Below, one piece after another: positions 1 through 8,696 of a stretch of 35,865 nt of DNA (position 1 is its first letter; the number at the start of each line of letters is the position of its first letter). The stretch is from Vulcanimicrobiota bacterium (lineage in GTDB: Bacteria > Vulcanimicrobiota > Vulcanimicrobiia > Vulcanimicrobiales > Vulcanimicrobiaceae): positions 1 to 35,865 of the forward strand of contig JAFARW010000147.1 of assembly GCA_019245275.1 (NCBI GenBank), written 5' to 3'. The notes below the pieces were generated by a model, which was given only the letters and a program-made list of their open reading frames with translations, did not search any database and was not told the DNA's origin. Position numbers and translations under genes: made by a program.

Positions 1-198
1 TCGGCAGTCGTCAGCGGCGCGCTGTTCGCGGTCGCGCATCAGGACCCGTTTCTCATGATCCCGCTGGCGGCCGGCGGCATCATTCTCTGCTACGTGTACG
101 TGCGCACCGGCAACGCGTGGATGTCGATGATCACGCATGCGTGTTTCAACGGCTTCACGCTAGCGGTGCTCTTCATCGCGCCGAAAAGCGCTTTCTGA
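1..198 (+). CDS. CPBP family intramembrane metalloprotease, C-terminal part (partial)
   Basis: The reading frame is open from the first base and ends at TGA 196-198, giving the last 65 residues of a protein whose start lies outside the window. The visible part is hydrophobic and carries FAVAHQ and then ITHACFNGF. These match the His motif and the HxxxN motif of CPBP (Abi/Rce1-type) membrane proteases, which cut substrates inside the membrane. At least two membrane segments are visible. The next gene starts one base after the stop, so the two are probably co-transcribed. The substrate cannot be inferred. The family call is fairly secure although only the C-terminus is seen. Confidence 0.75.
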   Translation, partial: SAVVSGALFAVAHQDPFLMIPLAAGGIILCYVYVRTGNAWMSMITHACFNGFTLAVLFIAPKSAF

Positions 199-199
199 C

Positions 200-1216
200 G
201 TGCTACGTGTCGCCGTTGACGCCTTCAATCTTGCAACGGACCGGCGCGGCATGGGACGATTGGCACGCAGCGTCCTCGAGACGTTGCACGCAACCAACGA
301 CATTGCATTAACGCTCGTCGTCCGAAACGCGCGCGACATTCCGCCGGCATCCGCTGCCGCAAACGAGTATGCGACACTCGGCGAGGTGCGGCGACGGCAA
401 TTTGATGCGACGTGGTTTCCGTGGAACGGAATGCGCTTTCGACTTGACGGCGGCAGCGTTGTTACGATCCATGATGTCTTCGCCTTCCGGTATCCGCATC
501 GCAATCCGATCGCGCGACGGCGCGAGCAGAGGCCGATTCGACGTGCGGTCAGCGAAGCGAATTTTTTGACTACAGTCTCAGAGTATTGCGCGCGGGAGAT
601 CGCTGCCCAATTCGGATTGCCGTTGGAGCGTCTGAGTATCGCATCGGGTGTGCCGTCCGAGTTCTGGCATCCCGTCTCAGCGACGCCCCGATCCCCGTAC
701 TTCCTTTTTATCGCCGGTCCGGAGCCACGCAAAAATGCTGCCATGCTCTTTGGCGCGTTCGCACGCGCATTTCCGCATCGAGAGGTCCAGCTTGTCGTGG
801 CGGGCACGCTCTCACTCGGCGATGATCGCCTGCTTCGAGAAAGCAAGAACGATTATGCGCGAGTGATTCCGTCCGACGAGGAATTGCGCGATCTGTACAG
901 CGGAGCGATTGCGCTGCTGATTCCGTCGCGCGATGAAGGCTACGGCTTGCCGGCGGTCGAGGCGATGGCGTGCGGCGCGCCGGTTATCGCTTCCAATGCC
1001 GGCGGCTTACCGGAAGCGTGCGACGGCGCGGCGCTCTTGCTCCCGCCCGATCGCAGCGAACAGTGGCAAGATGCGATCGCCTCTCTGGCCGCGGACTCAG
1101 CGCAGCGAGATGAGCTACGTTCACGCTCGCTCGCTCGCGCGGCACGTATCGACCGCTCCAGACCCGGAACCGTTATCGCCGAACGCTTGCGACAAGCTGC
1201 TGCAGCCGCTCGATGA
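200..1216 (+). CDS. Glycosyltransferase family 4 (GT-B fold)
   Basis: The 338-residue protein starts at GTG 200, one base after the stop of the CPBP protease gene, without a clear Shine-Dalgarno. The N-terminal half has the VAVDAFN start and VTIHDVF segment typical of GT4 mannosyl/glucosyltransferases. The C-terminal half has GPEPRKN (donor-binding loop) and the EX7E motif in DEGYGLPAVEAMACG, followed by NAGGLPE. Members transfer sugars from nucleotide donors to lipid or polysaccharide acceptors at the cytoplasmic membrane; donor and acceptor here are unknown. Its last 44 bases overlap the 3' end of another glycosyltransferase gene on the opposite strand. Confidence 0.88.
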   Translation: MLRVAVDAFNLATDRRGMGRLARSVLETLHATNDIALTLVVRNARDIPPASAAANEYATLGEVRRRQFDATWFPWNGMRFRLDGGSVVTIHDVFAFRYPHRNPIARRREQRPIRRAVSEANFLTTVSEYCAREIAAQFGLPLERLSIASGVPSEFWHPVSATPRSPYFLFIAGPEPRKNAAMLFGAFARAFPHREVQLVVAGTLSLGDDRLLRESKNDYARVIPSDEELRDLYSGAIALLIPSRDEGYGLPAVEAMACGAPVIASNAGGLPEACDGAALLLPPDRSEQWQDAIASLAADSAQRDELRSRSLARAARIDRSRPGTVIAERLRQAAAAAR

Positions 1217-2246
1217 ACGCAGTCGCGGAGAACTCCTCCGCATGTTCTCGCAGCTTTTTCGGATCGTACCGGCTCCGATCGAACCGCATGATGACACTGC
1301 GCAGCGATGCGCTTGTCGGCTCGTCGAAAAATTCACCGGTTTCGTGCTCGCGGATCGTCTCGAGTGCGCCACCGGCGCGAAGTGCAATCGTCGGCGTTCC
1401 GGTCGCGGCCGCCTCAAGCGGGATCAACCCGAAGTCTTCCTCGCCTGGAACGAGCGCGGCTCGTGCATTTCCAAGCAGTTCGTTCAATCGACCGTCGTCG
1501 ATGAAACCAAGCATCGTCGTTGTCGAGCCGCGCGCGTGGCGGCGCAACGACGCCTCACTCGGTCCGCTGCCGGCAACAAGGAGAGGCGCGCGGGCCGCCG
1601 CGCATGCATCGATCGCCGCCTCGATCCCTTTGTACGGCAAGAGACGGGACGCAATAAAGAAATAATCGCCGCGACCTTCTCCAACGGTGAAGCGATGCAA
1701 CTCGACCGGACAGTGCAAAACCTCGGCGTCGCGCCCGTAGTGCGTGCGAATCCGCTCCGCCACATTTTGCGAGTTTGCGATCAGCATAGTCGGACGTTGC
1801 GCCGCTTCCCAATCCCAACGCGCTAGACGTCTAATTATCGGACGCGCGACATCGCGCAGCGCAAAGCCGCTCGTGTATCGATCGTACGCAAAGACGAAAC
1901 GGCTGACCGTATTCACATAGGAAACGTGAATAGCGCCGGGTGGGACGCGAACGCCCTTCGCCCATGCCGTCGTCGAACTGACGATCGTGTCGTATCCGTT
2001 GAAATCAAACGCCTCGAAAGCGGCCGGATACAGCGGCGCAAGCGCGCGGAAATAATGATTGACTCCCGGCAGCCTTCCTAAGGGTGAAACGTTAATCGTT
2101 CGGTCGTTGAACAGATCGCCGGTTTGTGCCGGATCGTAGAGAGCGGTAAAGATCGGCGCCGCCGGAAAGGCGCGGGCAATTTGCGCAAAGACACGCTCGG
2201 CACCCCCGCGCTGATTTAAGTAGTCGTGTACGAGCGCTGTCTTCAG
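1173..2246 (-). CDS. Glycosyltransferase family 4, probable CTG start
   Basis: This 357-residue GT-B enzyme has KTALVHDYLNQRGGAERVF at its N-terminus, the characteristic opening of one GT4 subgroup in which the first residue is normally Met just before this segment. EX7E is present as EEDFGLIPLEA, and ASRLLPYKG marks the donor site. The only codon in the expected start position is CTG (2246-2244). It overlaps the TGA of the upstream M16-like gene as CTGA, exactly where ATGA overlaps join the preceding genes. The frame stays open further upstream, but that stretch translates as antisense-like sequence inside the peptidase gene. It is the last gene of the long minus-strand run and overlaps the convergent glycosyltransferase by 44 nt. 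Confidence 0.85.
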   Translation of the reverse strand: MKTALVHDYLNQRGGAERVFAQIARAFPAAPIFTALYDPAQTGDLFNDRTINVSPLGRLPGVNHYFRALAPLYPAAFEAFDFNGYDTIVSSTTAWAKGVRVPPGAIHVSYVNTVSRFVFAYDRYTSGFALRDVARPIIRRLARWDWEAAQRPTMLIANSQNVAERIRTHYGRDAEVLHCPVELHRFTVGEGRGDYFFIASRLLPYKGIEAAIDACAAARAPLLVAGSGPSEASLRRHARGSTTTMLGFIDDGRLNELLGNARAALVPGEEDFGLIPLEAAATGTPTIALRAGGALETIREHETGEFFDEPTSASLRSVIMRFDRSRYDPKKLREHAEEFSATAFIERLQQLVASVRR

Positions 2247-3571
2247 GTAGAGGATTGGTTGTCGCGCGGGAGCACGATCGCGACGTTCGGATTGCTTAAG
2301 TAGATGCGTGCGACGCGCTGCAAATCGGCTGCCCGCACGGTACCGATCGCTTTGAGGCCGTGCGCGACGAAATCCGCGGAAACGCCCTCGGCTGCGAACA
2401 CGCCGGCAAACCACGTCCGATCTTCGAGCGAACTCGCGGCGTCGACGTACGTGCCGGCAGCGATCTGCTTCATCGTCGTAATATCGCCCGAAAGCTTGCT
2501 GCGCGCGAAGATCTGAATGACCGAAAGCGCAGTGCTGAACGGGCGCGACGGATCGCCGAATCCGCCGTTGATGAATAGGACGACGTTCGCCGGCTGCTCG
2601 TCGAAATTGTACATCGCTCCCGCGGGACGATCGCTGAACGGCACCGTCGTCACACTGGGATTGCCGGCAACGTCGGTGGCGGTTCGTTCCAAGAATGACG
2701 TGAGCACGAGCATCGCACCGAAGTCCCGACTGCGCAGCGACGGCGCCGGGAATTGCGCAACGAGCCACGGCACGGCGACATCGCGTCGCGCGACAAGACG
2801 ACGCTGCGTTCCGCGCAATTTTGCCACCTTGATCGGGATCGGCGTCGTCGCGCCTGCGGGGAGCGTGTCGATCAGTTTCGTAAAATCGTCAGTGCGTGTG
2901 GCATCGAGACCCCCACCTGCGCTGAGCACGGCGCCTGTGCGGCGGTAGTATGTCGCGAAGAATCGCTGCGCGTCAGCTGGCGTTTGACTCTCGAGAGTAG
3001 CCGGCAGGCCGTACGGTGGTAAGCCCGCATCGGACTCCGTGAAGAACGCGGCGTTGAGCATCTCTAAACCGACCGTCAGCGGGATCGCTTCGTTTTCAGC
3101 GATCCGGCGATCGAGTTCTTCGCGCGCGCGCAGCAGCGCCGTATCGTTGAAGTTCGGGTGCGATAGCGCTGCTTCGAAGAGCGGCAGCAACTGCGGACCG
3201 AAATTCGCTTTGATCCCTTCGAGGTAGTAGCGGATCCAATGCCCGTCAACGCTGTAGGAAATCGCGCCGCCCTGCGCTTGCAGCGCCTCGCGCAACGGAA
3301 GCTGCTCGCGGCCAACCGGCGTGTTCAAAATATCCTCGGCGACGAGCGCTGAGAGCCCGCTTTGCGCCGGCGTCTGCCGGTCGAGTCCCGCGCGTACGAA
3401 AAGCTGCATGCCGACTAGCGAACTCTGCGGATCAGCCTGCTGCACGATGCGCGCGCCTTCGTAATTCGTCTGCGCGGGCGAAGCGTCACGGCTCTGCGCG
3501 GCTTGCGCGGGCGCGTACATCGCTGGGGTGATGGCTGCTACAAAAGCAATCGCCGCGAACGATGCTCTCAT
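2243..3571 (-). CDS. M16-family peptidase homologue without the HxxEH zinc site
   Basis: The 442-residue protein has a signal peptide (residues 1-24, ending AQA) and the two-lobed layout of M16 (insulinase/PqqL-like) proteins. Recognisable landmarks are LFVRAGLDRQTPAQSGL near residues 57-73 and PLFEAALSHPNF. Where active enzymes have HFLEH after the GL pair, this one reads SALVAEDIL, the pattern of non-catalytic M16 subunits. It starts with ATG overlapping the upstream M16 gene as ATGA and is followed by a glycosyltransferase. Family knowledge suggests it is the structural partner of a two-subunit complex in the periplasm, but its upstream partner also lacks the zinc motif. Confidence 0.82.
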   Translation of the reverse strand: MRASFAAIAFVAAITPAMYAPAQAAQSRDASPAQTNYEGARIVQQADPQSSLVGMQLFVRAGLDRQTPAQSGLSALVAEDILNTPVGREQLPLREALQAQGGAISYSVDGHWIRYYLEGIKANFGPQLLPLFEAALSHPNFNDTALLRAREELDRRIAENEAIPLTVGLEMLNAAFFTESDAGLPPYGLPATLESQTPADAQRFFATYYRRTGAVLSAGGGLDATRTDDFTKLIDTLPAGATTPIPIKVAKLRGTQRRLVARRDVAVPWLVAQFPAPSLRSRDFGAMLVLTSFLERTATDVAGNPSVTTVPFSDRPAGAMYNFDEQPANVVLFINGGFGDPSRPFSTALSVIQIFARSKLSGDITTMKQIAAGTYVDAASSLEDRTWFAGVFAAEGVSADFVAHGLKAIGTVRAADLQRVARIYLSNPNVAIVLPRDNQSST

Positions 3572-4866
3572 TTCGAAGTCGCTCGCAAGCGCACGATTGT
3601 GGGTTGACCCAGATACTGCTGGGCAACTCTTGCGATATAACCGGGGTCGAGCGACTGCGCGGCTTGCAAGTATTTCGCGCCGTCGTCACTGGGTGCGTAC
3701 AGAGGATCGCCTTCGACTGCGTACCAGCCGAAGTTGTCAGCCATCGCGAGCGGTGACTCAGTATCGCTTAGGATGTGATATTCGAAAGCGGTGCGCGCCG
3801 CATCAAACGCCGGCTGCGAAAGCGGGTGCTTGATCTGCGCCAGTTGATCTTCGACGTGTGCCTGCAGCCGGTCGATTTGGCGGCCGGCCATTTCGACGAC
3901 CATGACCCCGGGGTCGTGAAGCGTGACGAACTGACCCGAGACAAACGAATCCGCGGCATCGTCGCGGCTCAGCCGCTCGACGGTGCCGGTGTCGATCCGA
4001 AAGAGATAATCCGCAATGAAGTCGAGCGCGGTCGCAGCCTTCACATCGCGGATCGGAGGTCCGAGCCATGCCAGACCAATTGCATCTTCACCGTACGTGC
4101 GAGTTGTTGCCGAGGGAGCTTGAGCCGGAGTTGAATCGACCGGATTCTCCATTGACGGCCGAGCCGCACGTCCTGCAACGCTTGCCGCCAAATTTTCGGG
4201 TGCGTAGCCCGCAACCGTCAGGATGGCGTTCGTCGATCGAAACGCGCGGGCCGCAAAAGACTTCAGCTCGCTGAGCGAGACACGGGTGAGCGCAGAGGCG
4301 CTGGCCGGCACAGTTGCGTAGTGCGCGGGTCCGCTGATGAAGAGCTGCGAGAAGAGCGCATCGTGCAGCGTCGCTTGCGGATCCAGTTGCTGCTGCGCCC
4401 CGGCAATTGCAACCTCGCGCAGCGCGCTACGCATCGACTGCGGCGAAAGCGTCGGCGTAAAGTAGGCCGTCGTGAGCGCGCGCAAGACTTTGCGTTCGCT
4501 TTGAGCGGGGATCGATGCTGCAACGGAAACCGCATCGGCATTAGCGCTGATCGTGAAGCGTCCGCCAAGGCCTTTTATCAACTGACCGATCGAAGGCGAG
4601 CGCCCCTGCGATGATGCTGCAATCGCGGTCGCAGCATAGCGGGACAATCCAATGACGGGTGAGCGAAAGCCGATTGAAGGCGCGCGAAACCAAAGTTCGA
4701 TCGCGACCATCGGCAGGGTCGCATCGCGGCGCAGGATCAACGCACTTCCGTTGGGCAGCTGCGTGCGTTCGACGGCGGCGCTACACGGTAATGTACGGAA
4801 AGTTGCGAAGAACGCAAGACCGGCGCAAACGGCGAGCGCGCCCAGCGCGAGGGCGCGACGCGTCAT
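3568..4866 (-). CDS. M16-family peptidase homologue, also without HxxEH
   Basis: The 432-residue protein has an N-terminal hydrophobic signal or anchor (about residues 5-27). It is followed by an M16 beta-lobe with VERTQLPNGSALILRRD and VAIELWFRAPS, both typical of the family. The catalytic position reads GLSRYAATAIAAS instead of GLAHFLEH, so neither zinc-binding His nor the catalytic Glu is present. GLGGRFTISANADAVSV is the usual following strand. It starts with ATG overlapping the ftsH stop (ATGA) and ends in ATGA with the second M16 gene, so translation of the three is probably coupled. A link to FtsH-mediated membrane protein turnover is inferred from position only. Confidence 0.82.
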   Translation of the reverse strand: MTRRALALGALAVCAGLAFFATFRTLPCSAAVERTQLPNGSALILRRDATLPMVAIELWFRAPSIGFRSPVIGLSRYAATAIAASSQGRSPSIGQLIKGLGGRFTISANADAVSVAASIPAQSERKVLRALTTAYFTPTLSPQSMRSALREVAIAGAQQQLDPQATLHDALFSQLFISGPAHYATVPASASALTRVSLSELKSFAARAFRSTNAILTVAGYAPENLAASVAGRAARPSMENPVDSTPAQAPSATTRTYGEDAIGLAWLGPPIRDVKAATALDFIADYLFRIDTGTVERLSRDDAADSFVSGQFVTLHDPGVMVVEMAGRQIDRLQAHVEDQLAQIKHPLSQPAFDAARTAFEYHILSDTESPLAMADNFGWYAVEGDPLYAPSDDGAKYLQAAQSLDPGYIARVAQQYLGQPTIVRLRATSK

Positions 4867-6779
4867 GCCGGTTCCGGCGATATACTGGGCGGGAGGCGCT
4901 TGCTTTTCGGCTTCGCCCGCGTGCCGCCCTCAACGCGCGCGGGAGCTGACGGCGGACCGGCGTCGCTCGGCGTGCTGTCCCTTGCATAGGGGCGATCTTC
5001 TAAAATCGCCCTGACCTCGTCGGCCTCGACGGTTTCATACTCAAGCAGCGAGCTGACCATCCGCTCGACCTTATCCCAATTCTTCTTCAACAGCTCACGG
5101 CCGCGTTCGTAACATGTGTCGATGAGATGGCGCACTTCGGCATCGATGCGTCCAGCAATGTCCTCCGAGTAGTTGCGATCCTCTCCGAGTTCGCGACCGA
5201 GAAAGACTTGATGGTTTCCGCGTCCATATTGAATCGGCCCGAGTGCGTCCGACATGCCATATTGCGTGACCATCCGCCGCGCGATTTCCGTCGCTTTTTC
5301 GAAGTCGTTGCTGGCGCCGGTCGTGACGTCTTTAAACTTCACCTCTTCGGCGATGCGCCCGCCCAGCAGCCTGCAAAGCGCGGCTAAGAGCTGCTCCTTC
5401 GTTTGGCTGTGGCGGTCATCTTCAGGCAGCGACCAGGTGATGCCCATCGCCATGCCGCGCGGGATGATAGTCACTTTGTGAATCGGATCGTGGTGCGGCA
5501 GCAACCCGCCGATCACCGCGTGCCCCGACTCATGGTAGGCCGTCACTTCTTTTTCTTGCTGGGACATAACGACGGATCGGCGTTCCGGCCCGACCATCAC
5601 GCGATCGATCGCTTCATCGCAATCCGACATCTCGATCGCGCTCTTATCCCTGCGCGCAGCGAGCAGCGCCGCCTCATTGAGAAGATTCTCGAGATCGGCG
5701 CCGGAGAAACCCGGCGTTCGTTTGGCGAGCGTTTCGAGCGAGACGTCTTTGGCCAGCGGCTTGTTGCGCACGTGCACGCCGAGGATCGCAGCGCGGCCTT
5801 TGATGTCTGCGCGATCGACGACGATCTGCCGATCGAAGCGACCGGGCCGCAAAAGCGCCGGATCCAAAACGTCGGGTCGATTCGTTGCTGCGATCAAGAT
5901 GACGCCCGTGTTTTGATCGAAGCCGTCCATTTCAACGAGCAACTGATTGAGCGTCTGTTCGCGCTCGTCGTGGCCGCCGCCGAGCCCCGCACCGCGCTGC
6001 CGTCCGACCGCATCGATCTCATCGATGAAGACAATGCACGGCGCCGATTTCTTCGCTTGCTCGAAGAGGTCGCGCACGCGTGAGGCGCCGACGCCGACAA
6101 ACATCTCGACGAAGTCCGAACCGGAAATCGAGAAAAATGGCACGCCGGCTTCACCGGCGATCGCGCGCGCCAGAAGCGTCTTTCCGGAGCCCGGCGGACC
6201 GAGCAACAGAACGCCCTTCGGAATGCGCGCACCCAGCGATTGAAACTTCTTCGGATATTTCAGGAACTCGACGACTTCTTGGAGCTCTTCCTTGGCCTCG
6301 TCGATCCCCGCGACGTCGTTGAACGTGACCTTCGGCCGATTTTCAGACAGCAGCTTCGCGCGCGAACGACCAAACGAGAGTGCTTGACTACCGCCATTTT
6401 GCGCCTGCCGCAAGATGAAGATCAGGAAGCCGGCCATCAAGAGCAGCGGTAAGAATTGCAGGATGTTCGCGAAGATCGCGCCGTTGCTCGGCTGCTCGAC
6501 ATCGATGCCGACGCCATGGTTGTAAAGAAATTGCGTGAACGGATAGCTGCTTGCGTCGGGAACTGACACCGTGTACTTGGTGCCGTTACGGAGCTCGCCC
6601 GTGGCGTCATGTCCGACGGCATGGAAATCTTTGACCTGATTCTGCGAAACGCGCCGGTAGAAATCGCTATAGCTGAGCTTCTGGCTCGTGTTTTGCGTCA
6701 GCACGAGCCGTTCCACGATCAAGAAGACCGCGATGATTGCCGCGATTATCAGAACGATCGAGCGAAGATGCTTAGCCAA
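4863..6779 (-). CDS. ftsH: ATP-dependent zinc metalloprotease FtsH
   Basis: The 638-residue protein has the full FtsH architecture. There are two membrane segments (about residues 8-27 and 105-123) flanking a periplasmic domain. The AAA module has Walker A GPPGSGKT (194-201), Walker B IVFIDE (249-254) and the RPGRFD arginine-finger region (311-316). The M41 protease has HESGH (416-420) and D492 in GASNDFEKAT as third zinc ligand. FtsH degrades misfolded membrane proteins and short-lived regulators at the inner membrane. The C-terminal tail after about residue 595 is rich in Pro, Ser and Lys and probably disordered. It begins 6 nt after hpt, matching the tilS-hpt-ftsH order known from many bacteria. 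Confidence 0.98.
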   Translation of the reverse strand: MAKHLRSIVLIIAAIIAVFLIVERLVLTQNTSQKLSYSDFYRRVSQNQVKDFHAVGHDATGELRNGTKYTVSVPDASSYPFTQFLYNHGVGIDVEQPSNGAIFANILQFLPLLLMAGFLIFILRQAQNGGSQALSFGRSRAKLLSENRPKVTFNDVAGIDEAKEELQEVVEFLKYPKKFQSLGARIPKGVLLLGPPGSGKTLLARAIAGEAGVPFFSISGSDFVEMFVGVGASRVRDLFEQAKKSAPCIVFIDEIDAVGRQRGAGLGGGHDEREQTLNQLLVEMDGFDQNTGVILIAATNRPDVLDPALLRPGRFDRQIVVDRADIKGRAAILGVHVRNKPLAKDVSLETLAKRTPGFSGADLENLLNEAALLAARRDKSAIEMSDCDEAIDRVMVGPERRSVVMSQQEKEVTAYHESGHAVIGGLLPHHDPIHKVTIIPRGMAMGITWSLPEDDRHSQTKEQLLAALCRLLGGRIAEEVKFKDVTTGASNDFEKATEIARRMVTQYGMSDALGPIQYGRGNHQVFLGRELGEDRNYSEDIAGRIDAEVRHLIDTCYERGRELLKKNWDKVERMVSSLLEYETVEADEVRAILEDRPYARDSTPSDAGPPSAPARVEGGTRAKPKSKRLPPSISPEPA

Positions 6780-6785
6780 AGAGTA

Positions 6786-7316
6786 TCAGTGTCCCAGTTG
6801 CGCGATAAAAGGGAGGTTTCGATAGCGTTCTTGGTGGTCCAAACCGTACCCTACGACAAACGCGTCGGGCGCCGTCATGCCGACATAATCGATGCGTGCG
6901 TTCGCGCGGCGGTGGTACGGTTTGTCGAGCAGAGTGCACGATTTGAGCAACGCGGGGTTGCGCGCTCTTAGATGCTTTTGTAGCCAATCGAGCGTGAGCC
7001 CGTGATCGACGATGTCCTCGACGATCACGACGTGCTTACCCGTCACGCAACTCTTCAGATCCTTGAGCATTCGTACATCACCGCTGCTACGGCTATTTTG
7101 CCCATAACTCGAGAGAACGATGTAGTCGACAACTATCTCGCTGGGACCGCCGCCTATCGTGCAGAGCGTCCGGACTAAATCGACCGTGACATACAGCGCA
7201 CCTTTCAACACGCCCAGCAGGAGCAAGGGTTTCCCGGCGAAGTCGCGGCCGATCTCTTCGGCCAGCCGGACGACGGCGGTGCGGACTTCCTCCGGTGTGA
7301 ACAGCAGACGACCGAT
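6786..7316 (-). CDS. hpt: Hypoxanthine phosphoribosyltransferase, non-canonical start
   Basis: The enzyme converts hypoxanthine or guanine plus PRPP to IMP or GMP (purine salvage). Family signatures are LGVLKGALYV, the PRPP motif VVIVEDIVDHG (about residues 95-105), TLLDKPYHRR and FVVGYGLDHQERYRNLP. The first ATG/GTG/TTG in frame is TTG 7226, which would remove about 30 residues (IGRLLFTPEEVRTAVVRLAE and on) that align with the N-terminus of known enzymes. I place the start at ATC 7316-7314, which has GGGAG (7326-7322) five bases upstream and gives 176 residues, the usual family length. A stronger AAAGGAG lies at 7341-7335, overlapping the end of tilS. The function is secure; the start is not. 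Confidence 0.9.
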   Translation of the reverse strand: MGRLLFTPEEVRTAVVRLAEEIGRDFAGKPLLLLGVLKGALYVTVDLVRTLCTIGGGPSEIVVDYIVLSSYGQNSRSSGDVRMLKDLKSCVTGKHVVIVEDIVDHGLTLDWLQKHLRARNPALLKSCTLLDKPYHRRANARIDYVGMTAPDAFVVGYGLDHQERYRNLPFIAQLGH

Positions 7317-7339
7317 GCCGTCTCCCGCAGCCGTCTCCT

Positions 7340-8224
7340 TTAACGTTTTTTGACCCCCAACCGCCCCCGGCGCACCGAGACGCTGACGTTCCGTTTCGCA
7401 TGAAAGAGACCGGAGCGGCCGGCTTCGAGTGCACGCACGGCGCTCTCAATATGTTCGAAGTCGACATCGAGCAACTCACCGCTTTCATCGAGCGCCTCGC
7501 GCACGCGACGCCGGAGCGTGGCCCGTGGAGCATCGGCGAGCTCGTCCGCCACGATGTGTGCCGCGCGCGCGACCGCCCGATCCAGTCGCGGGAACGAAAG
7601 GCGCAACGTCGTCAACGCCTCGCGCACCGCGTTGCGTCGATAGCGTACATCTTCATTCGTCGGATCGAGCGCATACGGCAAACAGAGCATCTCGCAATAA
7701 TGGCGCAGCTCATCGTGAGTTCGGCGCAGCAGCGGACGATAAAGATCGATCCCGATCGCGAGTGGCCGACGAGCGGCAATTCCGGTTAAGCCGGCTGTGC
7801 CGGCCCCGCGGAAGAGCGCCATTAACACCGTTTCGGTTTGATCTTCAGCGGTATGACCCGTCGCAATAGCGGTCGCTTCGCGTTTTTCTGCGATCCGTTG
7901 CAGTGTCGCGTAACGTGCCGTGCGCATCGCGCCCTCGCCGCGCGGCACGGCGCTCAGCCTGACACTCGCTACCGGAAGCCCAAGCGCCGCGGCAACGTGG
8001 AGGACGACCGCTTCGTCCTGATCGGCCGAACGGCGTTGCCCATGGTTGATGTGGGCAATCGATAGGCGCCAACCTTGTTTGGTTGCGACAGCGTTCATCG
8101 CCGCGGCGAGCGCGACGCTGTCGGGGCCACCCGAGCAAGCGATGAGAATCGATTCTCCGTTTCGCAGCGTCGCATCGCGCACGAGGGCCGATTCGAGAGC
8201 GCGCTGCGGCTTAGCGCCGCGCAT
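7340..8224 (-). CDS. tilS: tRNA(Ile)-lysidine synthase
   Basis: TilS attaches lysine to C34 of the CAU-anticodon tRNA-Ile so that it reads AUA. The N-terminal N-type ATP-pyrophosphatase domain shows the PP-loop SGGPDS (residues 31-36 from the chosen ATG) and ATGHTAEDQTETVLM, then RPLL and YALDPTNED, all TilS hallmarks. At 294 residues it is of the short type, lacking the full C-terminal domains of the E. coli enzyme. The ATG at 8224 overlaps the smpB end by 14 nt; an in-frame GTG at 8266 would give 14 more residues but a 56-nt overlap. It is followed by hpt, as in many genomes. Confidence 0.95.
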   Translation of the reverse strand: MRGAKPQRALESALVRDATLRNGESILIACSGGPDSVALAAAMNAVATKQGWRLSIAHINHGQRRSADQDEAVVLHVAAALGLPVASVRLSAVPRGEGAMRTARYATLQRIAEKREATAIATGHTAEDQTETVLMALFRGAGTAGLTGIAARRPLAIGIDLYRPLLRRTHDELRHYCEMLCLPYALDPTNEDVRYRRNAVREALTTLRLSFPRLDRAVARAAHIVADELADAPRATLRRRVREALDESGELLDVDFEHIESAVRALEAGRSGLFHAKRNVSVSVRRGRLGVKKR

Positions 8225-8696
8225 GTCGTGCCAGTTCTCTGCGCAGTTCGCGCTCCGCCGTCGCACGGCGCTTATCCCATAACTTCTTGCCGCGCGCGAG
8301 CCCGATCTCCACTTTTACCTTACCGCGCGTGAAGTAAAGGCGAAGCGGGACGAGCGTCAGGCCCTTTTCGGCTGTCCTCCCGCCGAGACGAAGGATCTGC
8401 GCGCGGTGCAACAGCAGCTTGCGTGGCCTCGCCGGATCGGGATTCGCAAAGCTTCCTTCCTTATACGGAGGCACGTGCATGCCGAGCAACCAGAGCTCGC
8501 CATCACGCACGCGCGCGTAGCTTTGCGCAAGGCTGACGCCGCCGGCCCGAATCGATTTGATCTCGGTGCCCGTCAGCACGATGCCCGCCTCAAGCGACTC
8601 GAGGATCTCGTATTCATATCGCGCGCGCCGATTATCGACCGCCGGGGACCGCGTTTGCGGCGTCTGGTCACCGCGCGACGCACGGCCCTTTGCCAT
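8211..8696 (-). CDS. smpB: SsrA-binding protein SmpB
   Basis: SmpB binds tmRNA and delivers it to stalled ribosomes in trans-translation. The 161-residue protein starts MAKGRASRG. It has NRRARYEYEILES, GTEIKSIRAG, MHVPPYKEGS and the C-terminal GLARGKKLWDKR, all diagnostic of SmpB. The ATG at 8696 shares one base with the TAA of the thioesterase gene (TAATG), which argues against longer in-frame starts. No ssrA (tmRNA) gene is visible next to it in the window. Confidence 0.97.
   Translation of the reverse strand: MAKGRASRGDQTPQTRSPAVDNRRARYEYEILESLEAGIVLTGTEIKSIRAGGVSLAQSYARVRDGELWLLGMHVPPYKEGSFANPDPARPRKLLLHRAQILRLGGRTAEKGLTLVPLRLYFTRGKVKVEIGLARGKKLWDKRRATAERELRRELARHARR

Noticed and set aside
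2247..2768. Upstream extension of the glycosyltransferase frame to 2768
   Set aside because: It overlaps the M16-like gene on the same strand in another frame and does not resemble a protein domain; homology starts at 2246.
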